Shown here piece by piece: positions 1-13,900 of a stretch of 64,000 nucleotides of DNA. Within the stretch, counting starts at the first letter, position 1, and each line of letters opens with the position of its first letter. A model generated the notes under the pieces. That model did no database searches and was not told the DNA's origin. It worked only from the letters and a program-made list of their open reading frames with translations. The position numbers and the translations under genes were made by a program. Origin of the DNA: Nematostella vectensis. Its lineage: Eukaryota; Cnidaria; Anthozoa; Actiniaria; Edwardsiidae. Where the stretch lies: assembly GCF_932526225.1 (NCBI RefSeq), contig NC_064039.1:11984139-12048138 (forward strand). The letters are read 5' to 3'.

Positions 1-2560
1 CATTACATCACGACCCAAATACCCATTACATCACGACCCACATACCCATTACATCACGACCCACATACCCCTTACATCACGACCCACATACCCCTTACAT
101 CATGACCCATATACTTCTTACATCACGAACCAAATACTTCTTACATCACGACCAACATACTCCTTACCTTACATCATGACCCATATACTCCTTACATCAC
201 GACCCAAATACTCCTTACATCACGACCAACATACTCCTTACATCACCACCCACATACCCCTTACATCACGACCAACATATTTCTTTCATCACGACCCTCA
301 TACCCCTTACATCACGACCAACATACCCTTTATATCACGACTAACATATTCCTTACATCATAACCAACATATTCCTTACATCACGACCAACATACTCCTT
401 ACATCACGACCCACATACTCCTTACATCATGACCAACATATTCCTTACATCACGACCAACATACTCCTTACATCACGACCCACATATTCCTTACATCACG
501 ACCCACATACCCCTTATATCACGACAAACATACCCATTACATCACGACCAACATACCCCTTACATCACGACCCACATGCTCCTCACATCAAGACCCACAT
601 ACCCTTTATATCACGACCAACATATTCCTTACATCATGACCAACATATTCCTGACATCACGACCAACATACTCCTTACATCACGACCCACATACTTCTTA
701 CATCACGACCCACGTACCCCTTATATCACGACCAACATACCCGTTACATCACGACCAACATACCCATTACATCACGACCCACATGCTCCTTACATCAAGA
801 CCCACATACCCCTTACATCACGACCCAAATACTCATTACATCACGACCAACATATTCCTTACATCACGACCCACATACCACTTACATCACGACCCACATA
901 CCCCTTACATCACGACCAACATACCCTTTATAGCACGACCAACAGACCCGTTACATCACGACCAACATACCCATTATATCACGACCAACATACCCATTAC
1001 ATCACGACCAACATACCCCTTACATCACGACCCACATGCTCCTTACATCAAGACCCACATACCCCTTACATCACGACCAACATACTTCTTACATCACGAC
1101 CAACATACCCCTTACATCACGACCCACATACCCCTTACATCACGACCCACATACCCCTTACATCACGACCAACATACCCTTTATATCACGACCAACATAC
1201 CCATTACATCACGACCAACATACCCCTTACATCACGACCCACATGCTCCTTACATCAAGACCCACATACCCCTTACATCACGACCAACATACTTCTTACA
1301 TCACGACCAACATACCCCTTACATCACGACCAACATACCCATTACATCACGACCAACATACCCCTTACATCACGACCAACATACCCATTACATCACGACC
1401 AACATACCCCTTACATCACGACCAACATACCCATTACATCACGACCAACATACCCAATACATCACGACCAACATACCCATTACATCACGACCCACATACC
1501 CATTACATCACGACCCACATACCCCTTACATCACCACCCACATACCCCTTACATCACCACCCACATACCCTTTACATCACGACCAACATACCCCTTACAT
1601 CACGACCTACATTCCCCTTACATCACGACCAACATACCCCTTACATCACGACCCACATACCCCTTACATCACGAACCAAATACTCATTACATCACGACCA
1701 TCATATTCCTAACATCACGACCAACATACCCCTTACATCACGACCAACATACCCATTAAATCACGACCAACATACCCCTTACATCACGACCAACATACCC
1801 ATTACATCACGACCAACATACCTCTTACATCACGACCAACATACCCATTACATCACGACCAACATACCCATTACATCACGACCAACATACCCATTACATC
1901 ACGACCCACATACCCATTACATCACGACCCACATACCCCTTACATCACCACCCACATACCCCTTACATCACCACCCACATACCCTTTACATCACGACCAA
2001 CATACCCCTTACATCACAACCTACATTCCCCTTACATCACGACCAACATACCCCTTACATCACGACCCACATACCCCTTACATCACGACCCAAATACTCA
2101 TTACATCACGACCAACATATTCCTAACATCACGACCCACATACCCCTTACATCACGACCCACATACCCCTTACATCACGACCAACATACCCTTTATATCA
2201 CGACCAACATACCCGTTACAGCACGACCAACATACCCATTATATCACGACCAACATATTCCTTACATCATGACCAACATATTCCTTACATCACGAACAGC
2301 ATACCCATATATGACGGCCAACATATTCCTCACATCACGACCCACATACCCCTTACATCACGACCCACATACCCCTTACATCACGACCTACATACCCCTT
2401 ACATCACGACCAACATACCCCTTACATGATAACCCTTATACTCTTTACATCATCACCCACATACTCTTTACATCAAGACCCAAATACCCATTTCATCACG
2501 ACCCATATACTCCTTCGACATGGACCACACACTCCTTACATCACGACCCACATCATGTAA
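1..2560. repeat. 23-bp minisatellite, roughly 105-110 copies
   Basis: A tandem array enters from the left edge and continues with substitutions to about 2560. The unit is close to CATTACATCACGACCAACA plus TACC, and successive starts fall at 1, 24 and 47, giving a 23-bp period. The variable positions are CCA/CAA and CCC/CTC/TTC. Because 23 is not divisible by three and no unit carries a + strand stop, all three + frames stay open for 1.2-1.7 kb and read the same 23-residue peptide in different registers. The long open frames at 176-1759, 429-1712 and 1036-2757 are products of this periodicity and are not called as genes. Degeneration increases after about 2270. Confidence 0.95.
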
Positions 2561-2929
2561 TTGTAATTGCAACAATCCATTACCCGAAGCATTGCTTGAA
2601 TTTTTTGTGGGTTATATCGTTGCCGACCCATCAGACACCTAATTCTTTTCACCCTTTCACGTTATCACGGCATACACTTTACTATATACACACGCACGTG
2701 CTGCAAAACTGCGCACTCGTGGTGCATTACCTTCTGTATATATTGACTCATTCCTAATTAATTAAAATTTCTAGATTATACCAAATTTAACTTAGTAGCA
2801 ATTTGTTATTTCTGCAAATTTCATCCCTGCCCCTTTAGCCGCTATGTGCACCTCCCCCTTTGGACCCTCCCCTACACCCTGGTGACATCCATGTTCCGGA
2901 TATGCAAAACTAGAAAAAAAAAACTAGCA

Positions 2930-3060
2930 ATTAGATCTCTTCCATGGATGGCGCGGTTAACCCCGAATAAAATGCTGATCTCACCGTTGACCAGCCGTAT
3001 GGGACGATCGCGCGATATTATTTTTCCCCGGTTACCGGAACACTGGGAGGGGGGAGTGAC
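2930..3060 (+). repeat. Diverged dispersed repeat, copy 1
   Basis: About 110 bp here aligns almost without gaps to 5755-5885 at roughly two thirds identity. Shared blocks include an ATGGATGG core, a CTGATCTCAC-like block and a CCGGTTACCGGAA versus CCGGATTTCCGGAA block. One copy has in-frame stops, so it is not supported as coding. It is probably an old interspersed element. Confidence 0.5.
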
Positions 3061-4589
3061 GCTTTAACCACCTATATAATAACCAATGCCAATAAACGTC
3101 TAGAAACTAAAGTCCAAATTCTTCCTTTAACTTATGGCCTGCCTGATGAGCATGATGGTCCACGGATACCAACAATACCAGGCGATGCACGCTTCTTCAG
3201 ACAGTGATGTCTCTGGCGCCGCTGCACTTCCGGTCGCTTTCGCCGACCTCTCAAACAGTCAAAACAACCAGCGCCTGCGAACCTGTTTCCAGTATATCCA
3301 ACATTGTTAGCGCGGTAAAACATCATTTTCCATGTATTGCGAGTCCAAAAAAAAAACGAGCGTGGAGAGCGCCGTGCTCTTGATTTGTGGCTAAGCTGCC
3401 GCGTCTCCAAATAGTCTGGGCCACAGCGCATGCGTTAAAAACAGCTTCCGGCGCACAAAAAAGGGTAAAATGGCACCCTAAATTTTTTAAACGGGGCAAT
3501 TTTTGGGTACGGAAATATTGTTTACCCTTTTTTGTTAAAATTGAGCATGGAACAAGGCATACCGGTCAAAATGAAAAACATATGACTAAAATACCCCAAT
3601 GGCGTGCACATTAATTGGTCTAAAATATTGTTTTTAAGTCCATGCTCACGTTTGTTCAGAATGGAATACTGAATACTCTGAACTGAAAATCCTTTCAAAA
3701 ATAATTAAAGGAAATGTAAATAAACGTTTTCTCCCTGATGTGATAACGTCATCCAATGACGTCATTGACGTCATCAATATGTTGCCCGATGAGTCACTAG
3801 TCCACTGGGCCAATTTCAGCAGTAAAACATTTTTTCTAACAAATCAACAAATCGACATTTCCCTAGCAACATACCTTTCGAACAGCCTTGAGGCGTACAG
3901 AAATTCGTACGTGACTGCCTGAGTTGATATCTTGTCGATACACGCGTAATCTGGTGGGCTGACAACTCGACCCAGGAGCAGACTATATTGGGCCTCAGGA
4001 CGTTGATGTCAGAATCTCTGCTTGTAAGATTGCCGAAAGCCCCCTTTTACCAGGGCCTCGACCGTCCCCCGATACCAAGTTATGTCTGCAAGGCCACCCA
4101 CGTCAAACCTTTGTCTGCAAGACCCTTGTGTAGATCATTCCGTCCATTTTGGCATTCTCTACAAAGCCTCTTTGAGTTTGCGGGTCCGCCCCGGCCAGTT
4201 GCGAGCCGGGTTTCTGTAGATATTCTTTCAGGAGTGTCCGGTAGCGGACCCATCTGCTTTTCTAGCAAAGTGGACTCCCGTAGCTTGCACAGTTGGTAAT
4301 TCTTTTTTACCAGCATTGCCAGTTTTCAACTATGTGCGACCCAGGGAACTCTCTCGAAGTTCAGCCCCATATTTTTCTCGATGACCTTGCGACCTCTCTT
4401 TGACAGCACCGTCGCATTTATCTCCCGTTTGGGTGATAGAAACTTTGATACAGGTGCTACCACAGGTATACGTTGGAAAAACACGAGTGTAAGGTTCTCC
4501 ACCGAGTTGTCAATATTTAACCTTGAATCCGCCTTTGGCCAGCATCGCATCCTTGGTGACTGTCGTGGCCTCGTGACTAGGGCCGTAGC

Positions 4590-4750
4590 AGGAGGTGGAG
4601 CACTGTGGGCACGTGCCCCCCCCCCCCCCCAATATTTTCAAAATTATAAGGAAATGACCAATAGGGGCGTGGCTGTGCCCCTCCTCAAATATTTTCTTAA
4701 TGTTTCTGTATTGTGCACCCCCCCCAAATCTTACATGGCCTGCTACGGCT
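4590..4750 (+). repeat. Dispersed repeat with poly-C, copy 1
   Basis: A segment running from a GGGCACGTG/poly-C tract through AATATTTTCAAAATTATAAG, AAATGACCAATAGGGG and TTAATGTTTCT to a CCCCCAAATCT...CTACGGCTCT end. The same order of blocks recurs at about 47590-47740. It is an interspersed repeat of unknown class, with no terminal inverted repeats found. Confidence 0.6.
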
Positions 4751-5090
4751 CTCAAGTTATCTACATAACTAGAATTCCTAAGAAGAGTGGAGACTGCCTC
4801 GCTGTACTCTAGAAACTGATCTGCTGTCTTTTAGATTTTCTTTTTGCTGATAGCATAGAAGCTGGCCCATGCTTACCACTTCAAGGCGTACATACCTGCA
4901 TCCCGTTCAGGGACCACCTCCCTATATAGAAACCGATGGCATTGTTGTTCCAAAGGTTTCAGGGGAACAGAGTCTTAAACATCCCACTAAAGCTACCCCC
5001 TTCTTGTTTGTCCAATGAAGTCTTGGAAACAGTTGTCCATAGGTACATGTTGTCCATGTAACTTGTAATCCAACACTGATTCGTACTCTA

Positions 5091-5500
5091 CCTTATTACA
5101 CTTAATGGAGATATTTCGCGACACTTTATTTTCGCGATTTTCCTATTTTTTAAAAACCAGATCACTTTTTTTTCGCGATTATGGGATAATAAAATCAAGC
5201 AAAACAAGTGGAATTAAAATGTGCTGTAATCATCAAAACTGAAACAGTTTGTAACAAATAGATGCGTTGGCTAAACTTAGATTCATAAAAATCTATAAAT
5301 AGTCAAACTCAACCCCTTACCGTACTATATGTGCATTAGATGACTAGATAGACAAGGTGTTTTCATAAAGCTTATTAAACGGCCAATATTCCCCCAAAGG
5401 CTTCACTTAAGGCGACACTTGATTTTCGCGTCACTTTATTTTCGCGAATCTTTTAAAATCGCGAAATTAAAGTGACTCGAAAATTAAGTGTAGTAAGGTA
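5091..5500. mobile_element. MITE of Tc1/mariner type, about 410 bp
   Basis: The left end TACCTTATTACACTTAAT and the right end ATTAAGTGTAGTAAGGTA are inverted repeats matching at 17 of 18 positions. If the outermost TA on each side is the target duplication, the element starts CCTTATTACAC, as expected for TA-targeting elements. TTTTCGCG motifs recur just inside both ends. There is no transposase open frame, so it is non-autonomous. The superfamily assignment rests only on the TA duplication. Confidence 0.6.
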
Positions 5501-5754
5501 TGTTATCTCGTATCATGTGCAGTTTTTGTTCTTCTCCACCACACCTAGGTGTGATTTCAGTTCCCAACACTTCTCCTTGGATGAACTTGCAGCACAACTT
5601 TGTCACCTTACTTGCACGAGTAGAATTAACTTACTGACCTAGCTTCTTTATAATCATCATCTTTTACAACTGCACACGGATGCGTTCTTTTCGTTCGGTT
5701 GAACCGAACGTACAAACAATCATAACATAATCCTTCTAGAAAACTAAGAAAACA

Positions 5755-5885
5755 GCTAACTCTTTGATCTCTATCAATGGATGGTGCTATTACCCTGACA
5801 AAACCTGCTGGTCTCACCCATGACCGGACGTTTAAGCCGATCTTGCGATACCATTTATTTCCGGATTTCCGGAATATTGAAAGTG
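5755..5885 (+). repeat. Diverged dispersed repeat, copy 2
   Basis: Partner of the repeat at 2930-3060 in the same orientation. The CGATCTTGCGATACCATTTA block corresponds to CGATCGCGCGATATTATTTT in the other copy. No flanking duplication was identified, so the element boundaries are approximate. Confidence 0.5.
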
Positions 5886-7837
5886 TCATTGGAAATGTCG
5901 GGTGTGTGCGTGGGTGTTTGTGTGTAAACTCCCTCCGTAAGGGGGAGCACACAATCTAATACTAATATTTTGTAACGAATAATTGCTCATAAAACAGCAC
6001 TGCAGTAATTCTCAAGTCCCCTTTCCTGTGCTATCATTTAAATTAGACTCTTCCAGAATGTGTGGTTCCCTTTTAAAACCTGAAACCCTGCAGCTTTTAA
6101 AAAATTCAAGCTGCGCACGCTTTGTTTCCCAGAGGCGTTAAAGAGTAGATTTTGATTTGATTATAATACCGTGATTTGCGAACTAAATATTAAGGAAAAG
6201 GTTTGCTCACGCTTTACCCACCCTTTACCTTGGGAAGGGCTCGCCACAAAACTACAGTATACACCTTTATTATTCATTTCGTTGGTAACAATATAAAGCT
6301 GTTCATAGCATACTAGCAAAGAATAATTTGTGTTTTAATTGTGTCAGTTGTTTTGCTTTTTCTTATGATTCGTGATAAAATATTTAGAAGAAAAATTCTT
6401 CAGTTTATTGATATTGTTAAAAGAATAGCTGCCGTCAATTGGCCACCCGAGGCAAATATTTAGCGCGCCCATCACCAGGTTAGCAAACCGTCGAGAACTT
6501 TACGCAGAAAACCGAGCTTAATCCGGTCGTGATACGTGATCGGCACTTCTATTACTACGGGAGAATTATTTGTGATTTGTGGCTTTACTATCGTGATAAG
6601 CCCTTAACAGTTTACCGCTTTAAAGAAATCCTTTATTACAAAACGATAAAACGATGCTTTCATAATAGAGGATTACAATAATAGCCACGGGGAGAAGGAA
6701 ACCGAGTGCAAATGGTGGATTTAGGTTATTATTATCGTTTCCTGCTGTTGATGAGTTGCTGTTGTTGGTGATTTACTTGTGTTTTCCTGAAGTTTTCTCA
6801 AATGTTGCGGTCGCCATCAACTACTATTTATTACTTGAATAGTTTCCTGACGTCAAAATAGTCCCCCCTTAGAGGCAAACTTCACACTCAACTTCAGAGT
6901 TCACAATCAGAACCCATTACAATATCCAGTTATCAATGGTCCAATTTGTCGGTCTTAGAGCGTGAATACGGGATTAGAGTTTGTAATAGAGGTTTGGGCG
7001 CCTGTGTCGCCATCAATTTGTCGCGAGAGAGCTGCTACCAGTGCATGGTCCGAAAAAAACTGACCTTTCATACCTTGCACTTTCAGGCGTAAACGTTATT
7101 TGAAAGCACTGGAATGAAATCACCTTAAAACGCTCAGTTCCCTGCGAAACAATACCTGTTAGAAATTCAGCCGGTGAATTATTAATCACGCATGGAATTG
7201 TACACAAACCAATCTACTTAAAATTTGTACAAAAAATGAATGTTAAACCCCAAGACGTGCTACATCGATTGTTATCTTACACAGTTGATGTGTTTATATG
7301 AGTGACGTTTTCAACCAAGTTGGTTCTTGTTTAGAAAACAATTTATCACCAGATCCCTTGTTAGTTGTTGGTTGATTGATACAACAACATTGCCACGCAA
7401 AGTGCTACTCTAGGTAGCATGAATAAAACATTCAAGGGTGGAGAGAACCCAGACAAAACTATTTCATGAAGAACCTCTTATTGCCCTTTATGCAGCTTTT
7501 GTACGAATTACGTTTTCACAAACAGGCAGTGCCCTGGAGTGAGTCCCCGGTATTTCACGGAGATATCCGATTATAATATAATTGTTGATTTAAACAATGA
7601 CATTCTCTGTTCGCTGCACCTGCCATGCGGGGTCTCGCAAGTTGTAATATAATTAGTAGAAAATAAAATCAGAGAGCCGCGAAGTATGTTATGACGTGTT
7701 TTGCAATTCAGATGTGATTTGTAATTGGCTGGAGCTGCAGGTATGGGGTGTGAGGGAAGCGCTATGATTGGCTCTTCTTTTCTCCGGCATATTTCCGATC
7801 TGCGAGACTCTAACTCCTTCAATTGGATATAGTGTCC

Positions 7838-7845
7838 TATATAAG
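7838..7845 (+). promoter_or_regulatory. TATA-like box of the first DEG/ENaC gene
   Basis: TATATAAG lies about 150 bp upstream of the predicted start codon at 7988, with an initiator-like TCAGTC about 15 bp further down and another pyrimidine-rich start region near 7860-7870. It is a core-promoter candidate by position and sequence only. Confidence 0.4.
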
Positions 7846-7987
7846 CTTGTAGTCAGTCATGTCAAGGCTTAGATAATCTAACAATTCGGGATATTCCGTT
7901 CAGATTTGCCACGTTTCGGACTGATGTTTGAACGGAGCCGGAACCGAAACGCTGTTTCACGGACTTGATTCCCAAACGGTTATAAGC

Positions 7988-10900
7988 ATGAAAGAGAACG
8001 ATAAGGATGAGGATGGTGGTGACGTTAAGATTATCATCAAGGGTAGCGATGATAAGGCGCCTCAAGGAGCGGGATCTATCTACGCCTTCTGTAACCACTG
8101 CAAAAAGGATATATCAGTAGTGTACATCAAATCTGAAAATAATGGCAAAGAGTTGAGCGTGGCCGAGTCTCTCACAAACAAATGGCCGCGCAGCGAGTTC
8201 CCAGAAAACGACTATGATAAATGCCTGAAAGATAATGATTATGGCGGCTGCAAAAAACTCCTTGACGGAAGGAAGAAGCGGGCAAAAGTTAAGGAACTAT
8301 GGGAGAATTTTCTCGGTGGCTGCACTTTGCACGGGTTTCACTACTGTTTCGCTGGTAACCCACCTCTGAGGAGGCTCATTTGGAGCCTTTTACTGCTTGG
8401 CGCCTTTGCAATGTTCTTTGAAAAATGCACCGAGAGCTTTATAAACTTTTTTGACTACCCATTTACTACTACTACTCTTTTGGTGTACGACAAACGCCTT
8501 CCTTTCCCCGCCATTTCCATGTGCAATTACAACGACGCGAGGATGTCCAAGATGAATGGGACACTGATGAACGAAATCTTCGTTGCTAGCAAACTCGAGG
8601 GACGAAATACCTCGCATTTACAAAGCCAGCTAACCGGCGAACTTATGCAGAGAACTTTGAAGGAGGCAGCCCATCGATTGCCAGATATGATCAAGGAATG
8701 TTCTTGGCAGAAGCATGGGAAATGCTCGTGGAAAAATTTCACGTCTTTCAAAAGTGCGGATGGGGATACATGTTACACGTTCAATTCCGGGAGAAAGGAT
8801 CCCATACTGAGTATGTCAAATGTAGGCGAGGAAAACGGGCTACGCTTGGTTATAGATACTCAACACAGTGAGTATTACTATGATGTTAAAAACGCTGGAT
8901 TCAAGGTAATTCTACATGACCAAGGAGAGACGCCAGTCAAAATGCAAGGTCTTTCGGTGTCCCCGGGTTTCACGTCTTACATGGAACTCAAGCGAACAAA
9001 GGTAAAATTAGTTCGTCCTTATTATTAATGCAGCTCAAAACAATTGTTTTTATTCACTGTGCTTCGTCTTAACACTCTCCCGTGACTCAGGTATCATTCC
9101 TATAACTACGCAAAATCACTGCGTTTATTTGGCGTATCTTATGGTGATCCAGGAACTGCTTATACAAATAACTATTTCATTTCTTTTTTTATTTTGCTTA
9201 TCTCGTGAGGAAATTACGGTGGCCTTTATGAAGTAAATTAGAGTTTTATTACGCAAAATATATGTTGTAAGGAACTAAGCAAATAATCAGGAGTCGCAAT
9301 TATTTGGAATCTGCGGCTTTAAACGCACAAAGGGCAAAATGTTTTACGCAGCTTCCATATGAGATACTGTCAGTCAAGTAAACATTCAGTGCGCTATGCA
9401 TAGACAGCAACGGAAGAAATCAGAATAACTGCTTTCCATTAAGGGCACAACTATCTCCGGTATGGGGTAAAATCCTTTGAATGAATTTTATTAACCGACT
9501 TACCTCAAATTAATATTTATTGTGACAAAAACAGTAGATTTATTCAAACGGTATTCCAGGGGCTTCGCGCCGAAATCGATTACATTTGAGGTGAAATTCT
9601 TAGGTCAGGCATAAGCACTATCTACAATCAAAACTATCTATCAAAGCCATAACAGCGAGCAACCCCTTTTATTTCTTTATTATAGATAGCGTATAAATCA
9701 ATCTCAGAAAAATAAGGTATCAGCCAGGTTTATTATCATCCTTTTTATCGATTTTTTTTCCTTTTTGCTTTTGCGTCCTCATGCAATTATATTGTTTTCA
9801 CTGATACAGCCGTCGCCAATTTTTAATTGCATCTTTTCTTTCTCGTTTTGCAGTAATTACCACTTAGTTCCGCTTTGCCTTTGCTAATTAATAGTGCTAA
9901 GAAAGGTTTTTCTTGGTGTTATATGCAGCGAAGGACGTCGTTTCACCTATATTCCAATTCAGCTCGGATATTCACCTCTTGCTGTTACGAATTTATGCAA
10001 TTGGTTTTTGTTTACGAAAACAAAAACGTGTACGATGATTTCCATGTTAATGCCTTATTATGGCTGCACAGAACCGAACCTGGGTCTTGGCCAAATGCAA
10101 AAATAAATGGATAAAAAATACTAAAAGAAAATGTAAAATAAGAACATTTAGTTCGGATACTTGAGTATTCAAATTTAATTTTTTTTTTTCTATTTCCATC
10201 GATATTTTTTTATTCTTAGCGTCTTTCGGGGACTTCCTCCGGCAAAACTTCTTCCCCTTTTTCAATTAACCCATTGGCACTGCTTTAAATTGTTTTATGT
10301 ACTACCGTTTTCTAAATCGCTAGAATCCATTGCTAGACTAGTGTAGAACTAAGAGAATTCGCCTGAGAGCTTGATTCCGATCGCTAGGTTAGTTGAAACT
10401 ATCTCATAATATTTACATTTCTCTTTGCATGCTCAGCTGGTTTTCGCGTCCTCCTCTTCTATTCCTAATCGCTGCATATACACGAATACAAGGTAAATAA
10501 GCGCGAATGAGTTGTACTAAGTTTTATAACAACTTTTTGGCGGCTAAATCAACATTTTTTTATTTTACTTATGTAACATTTTGTATCTTTTTTATCTTTT
10601 AATTATATCTATTCCCATTAGCATTACTAGAAAATAAGCTTCAATGATATTATGTAATTATTCAAGAATATCAGACAAAAAAACAATTCTATTTTACACA
10701 TTAACCAAAAGTAGCTAAAATACGTAATGTAACGGTAGGACGCGAAGCCAATATAAGCCAATCAGCTTATAACAGAGCATTCATTTGTCACAAAATCGTT
10801 TTTTAATTGAAAAATATTTTGTTACCCTGGAGTTAAAGCGGCGCGGTTTTGTATATATTTGTAATTTGTACCAAGGCTGCATTTTTTTACCGTGGATCGG

Positions 10901-13900
10901 TTCTCATGGCATTACTTCATTGATACGTTCCTAGATTATTCGGTATTGAGTTATATTAGGGGAAGAAAACTAAAAAACGGAAAAGCGAGAGTCCACCTTT
11001 TAAGCCTTGTCGTGCCATTAAAGCTACGGGAGATTTGGTCTACCGGTTTGTATTTCATTCTAACCGCTAGAAAGCCGCCACAATTTTCATTAAATAAAAA
11101 GTCGGAAGGCTTTTTGAAAATTAACTCTTAAAAATTTGGGGATGGGCGCGATACATAGGATGTGCATCAGCCAAACCGTTACCAATTATCGTACAATCTT
11201 CCCAATGGAAAACAAGAGTAATAATTTACTTGAAATATTCTGTAACTAAGCTCGTTTTGTTTTCGTGAGCGGCCTTAATGTGAAGGTTATTTTTAGTAAT
11301 AGCATGGGATCCGTAATTGGTTAACTTATTCTTCGTCCCGTTTGATCTATGCATACGGCCCACTATGCGGTTCCATCAAAATATTTGTGGGCCTGGTTCT
11401 ATATAATTTACTTGGGCTCCATTGAGCTTCGTTTTTGGGCGCTTTAACACACTAGCAAAATGAGTTGTCTGTCTTAATTTTTTTTTCAATTAGACAAAAT
11501 TCGTTTTGAGTGCCTTGTTCGTTACCAGAGCAAATTTATTTGTTAGTTGTATGCAGAGTTTTTACTTGGTCCTCTCTTCAACAACTCTTCAAAAAACAAA
11601 ACATTCTATCATTGTGTTCTTTTGTTCAAGAAGGGCCCCACGAGTGTGGGGGGGGGGGGGGGGGGGGGGGGGTTGGGGGTATGACCATGGGCCGCAAATC
11701 TTCCTAAGATAAGGGAACCCTAGGTACCAAAGCTCAAGAAAAGTATACAGGATCACCTAATTTTTACTTAAAAATGACAAAAATGGGATGGCTATTGTCC
11801 AAAAGCCCAATTCCGCCTTCTCCTTCTGCGCCCCTTACAGTCAGTAAGACAACATCAGTAAGTAGCAGAAAACAGGTTTTGAGAAGGGGGACTTGTTCAC
11901 CCCTTGTCACCTAGCGCGCGCTATGTTTCTCCCTTACGCTTATGTCTTTCTTGACCTTGAAAGCCTTCTGCACGAAAGTGTCGGGGGACTAGTTACAAAT
12001 TCACTCGTAAAAATAAAGTCATTATTGACCCTACACATACAGTATATACAAGGTATCTTTGGTGATTCTACAAATTTCAATGGACGCATTTAGACTGAGA
12101 TTGGTATTCCTGGCGTGTCTCCAAGTGTACTTTCTATTTCGCGCGCGCGGGATTTTAATAGAGTCACAAAGCGCGCTAAATAAAACTTGTGCTCCTAAGC
12201 GTCGTGTTGCACTCGTGTGCGTGGTATGTAAAAAAGCTGTTACTAAAAATAAGATAGAAATTGGTATGGCGCTCGCGAGAGGCCCGAGTTGTATTTTCTC
12301 ATTCTTGCTATATTGGGTAAAAATAGTAACACTTGTGTGGCCGTATTGTTTCGATGGTTTTTCAACTCGAAATGTCGACAAAACATGGGTTATCGGCATG
12401 TATCATACATAATGCAAGCAATTAATCCTCGAAGAATATCTTTCAAAGGCTATTACTCAACCTTGTCTCCTGCACTGGATGGGAGATTTCTTTTCTAACA
12501 TAAAAGTGGTGCGAATTCTTGATACATATCTGACCAATTTAATTTTTTTTGGAAACAAACCTTCCGGGTAATGGCTGTATTGCGTGGGTCGAACTGTTTG
12601 TGGCTTTTGTTATAAGCTTAGACAGCCACGCAAGAGCAGGTACACAGGGCTCAATACGTGTGGTTCCTCCTTTTCAACAACCATAGGGTCCACGCGCGTG
12701 GTTCCTCCTTTTCCTTTAAAGGCTCGCGGCGCGAACAATTCCTTCTTTTCCACTGCATGGCGTTTTTTCTTCAACAAATCCATATACTATGATACTAGAA
12801 TCGATGTCTATGAGGTTTTCCCACATTCCTACTGGTCTTCAAGGCCTCATACGCGAAGTCCCGGAAACATTGTAAACGCCCTCGAATAGTCATAAATTGA
12901 ATTTGCCTATAGCAACCACTTCGCGGTTCCCACTAGATCAGTTACTAAATAAACCATGAAATTGTAACTTGAATTGTTCGATATTTTGAACCACGAAGTT
13001 TAATAAACGCAAACATATAATGTCATGAATAAGTATTACGTTCATTGTTACTTTCAAGTCTCTGCAGCTGATTAGTCTCTCTGTTTTTGTATTTTATCGA
13101 TAAGTGTTCAAGTATCCGTAGTGTCGGGGCAGGCCTCGCTGGGACCTCGTATCCTTTCGCCTTCCCTTCTCCGCACTTATTCTTGTCTGTTTTTTTATTT
13201 TTATTTTGTTGTATATCTTTATATATAAGTGTGAAGGAAGCCTCTAAATAAATAAAATATATAAATAAATCTGAATCGGTTGCATTACCTAAACTCTGAA
13301 CGATGGCCAGTGTTTATGCGCCAAGCATGCAAAAAAATAAAAACTTTTTAAAAAAACCATACAAGCTGAATTGTTTATGAAATCGTTCACAAAATCACTC
13401 ATCATTTAGGGACTTCTGTATGTTAACTGTCTGTGCGTTATTTTAAGGTGACCAATTTGCCGTTTCCTTACAAGACGATGTGCGGGATGCCAGAGTTGAA
13501 GTACTTTAACAGCTATAGCAAGTCGAAATGTTTCCTGGACAAGCTTACGCAGTACGTGGTGACCCTTTGCGGGTGCCGAGACTGGTTTATGCCAGGTAAA
13601 TCAAAATTGCCATGCTTTTAAGCGAATTTAATTAGATAAATCAAAATAATAAAATGGAAGAGGGTAATATGAATAAACTGATCCTGAATGCTTTTTGCAA
13701 GTATGATTTAAGTTTTCATAATTTTGTATTTTGCAGTCAATGGCATTACTGGTATCGACATAGGCAATCCAGTTCGTAATTTATCGAAACTGGTTAATTT
13801 TTTTTTTCTCGTGTCTTTTTTCTTTTCTTGCATTCAGTTTCTTTTTCTGATGAAATGCATGTTACGTATACGTGGAATATGGTTTCCACGATGAACCTTA

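Larger units (their letters stand above)
2561..7837. other. Intergenic region with dispersed repeats, no gene recognised
   Basis: No exon with recognisable protein similarity was found. Separate entries cover a diverged repeat pair (2930-3060 and 5755-5885), a poly-C-bearing dispersed repeat (about 4590-4750) and a TA-flanked MITE (5091-5500). A cluster of TGACGTCA-like palindromes lies near 3749-3775. Open frames of up to 143 codons in 3130-4810 carry no recognised domain. The minus-strand frames at 4080-4550 look vaguely like degraded retroelement coding sequence, but not strongly enough to call. Confidence 0.6.

Noticed and set aside
1-2560. CRISPR-like array of short direct repeats
   Set aside because: Repeats are contiguous with no unique spacers, and the surrounding genes are animal genes.
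176-2757. Three overlapping long open frames (527, 427 and 573 codons)
   Set aside because: All are readings of the 23-bp minisatellite in different registers; no start context, splice signals or non-repeat domain.
4080-4550. Minus-strand frames with LREST...MGPLP and RVPWVAHS segments, reminiscent of BEL/Pao integrase
   Set aside because: The two segments are in the wrong order for an integrase and are interrupted; similarity is too weak to call.
9560-9610. Short stretch TTGAGGTGAAATTCTTAGGTC, like the 18S rRNA segment GAGGTGAAATTCTTGG
   Set aside because: Only about 20 bp match and the flanks do not follow 18S sequence.
12031-12412. Overlapping open frames of 117-122 codons on both strands in intron 1 of paralogue A
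   Set aside because: No domain, no splice context, and opposite-strand openness suggests chance.
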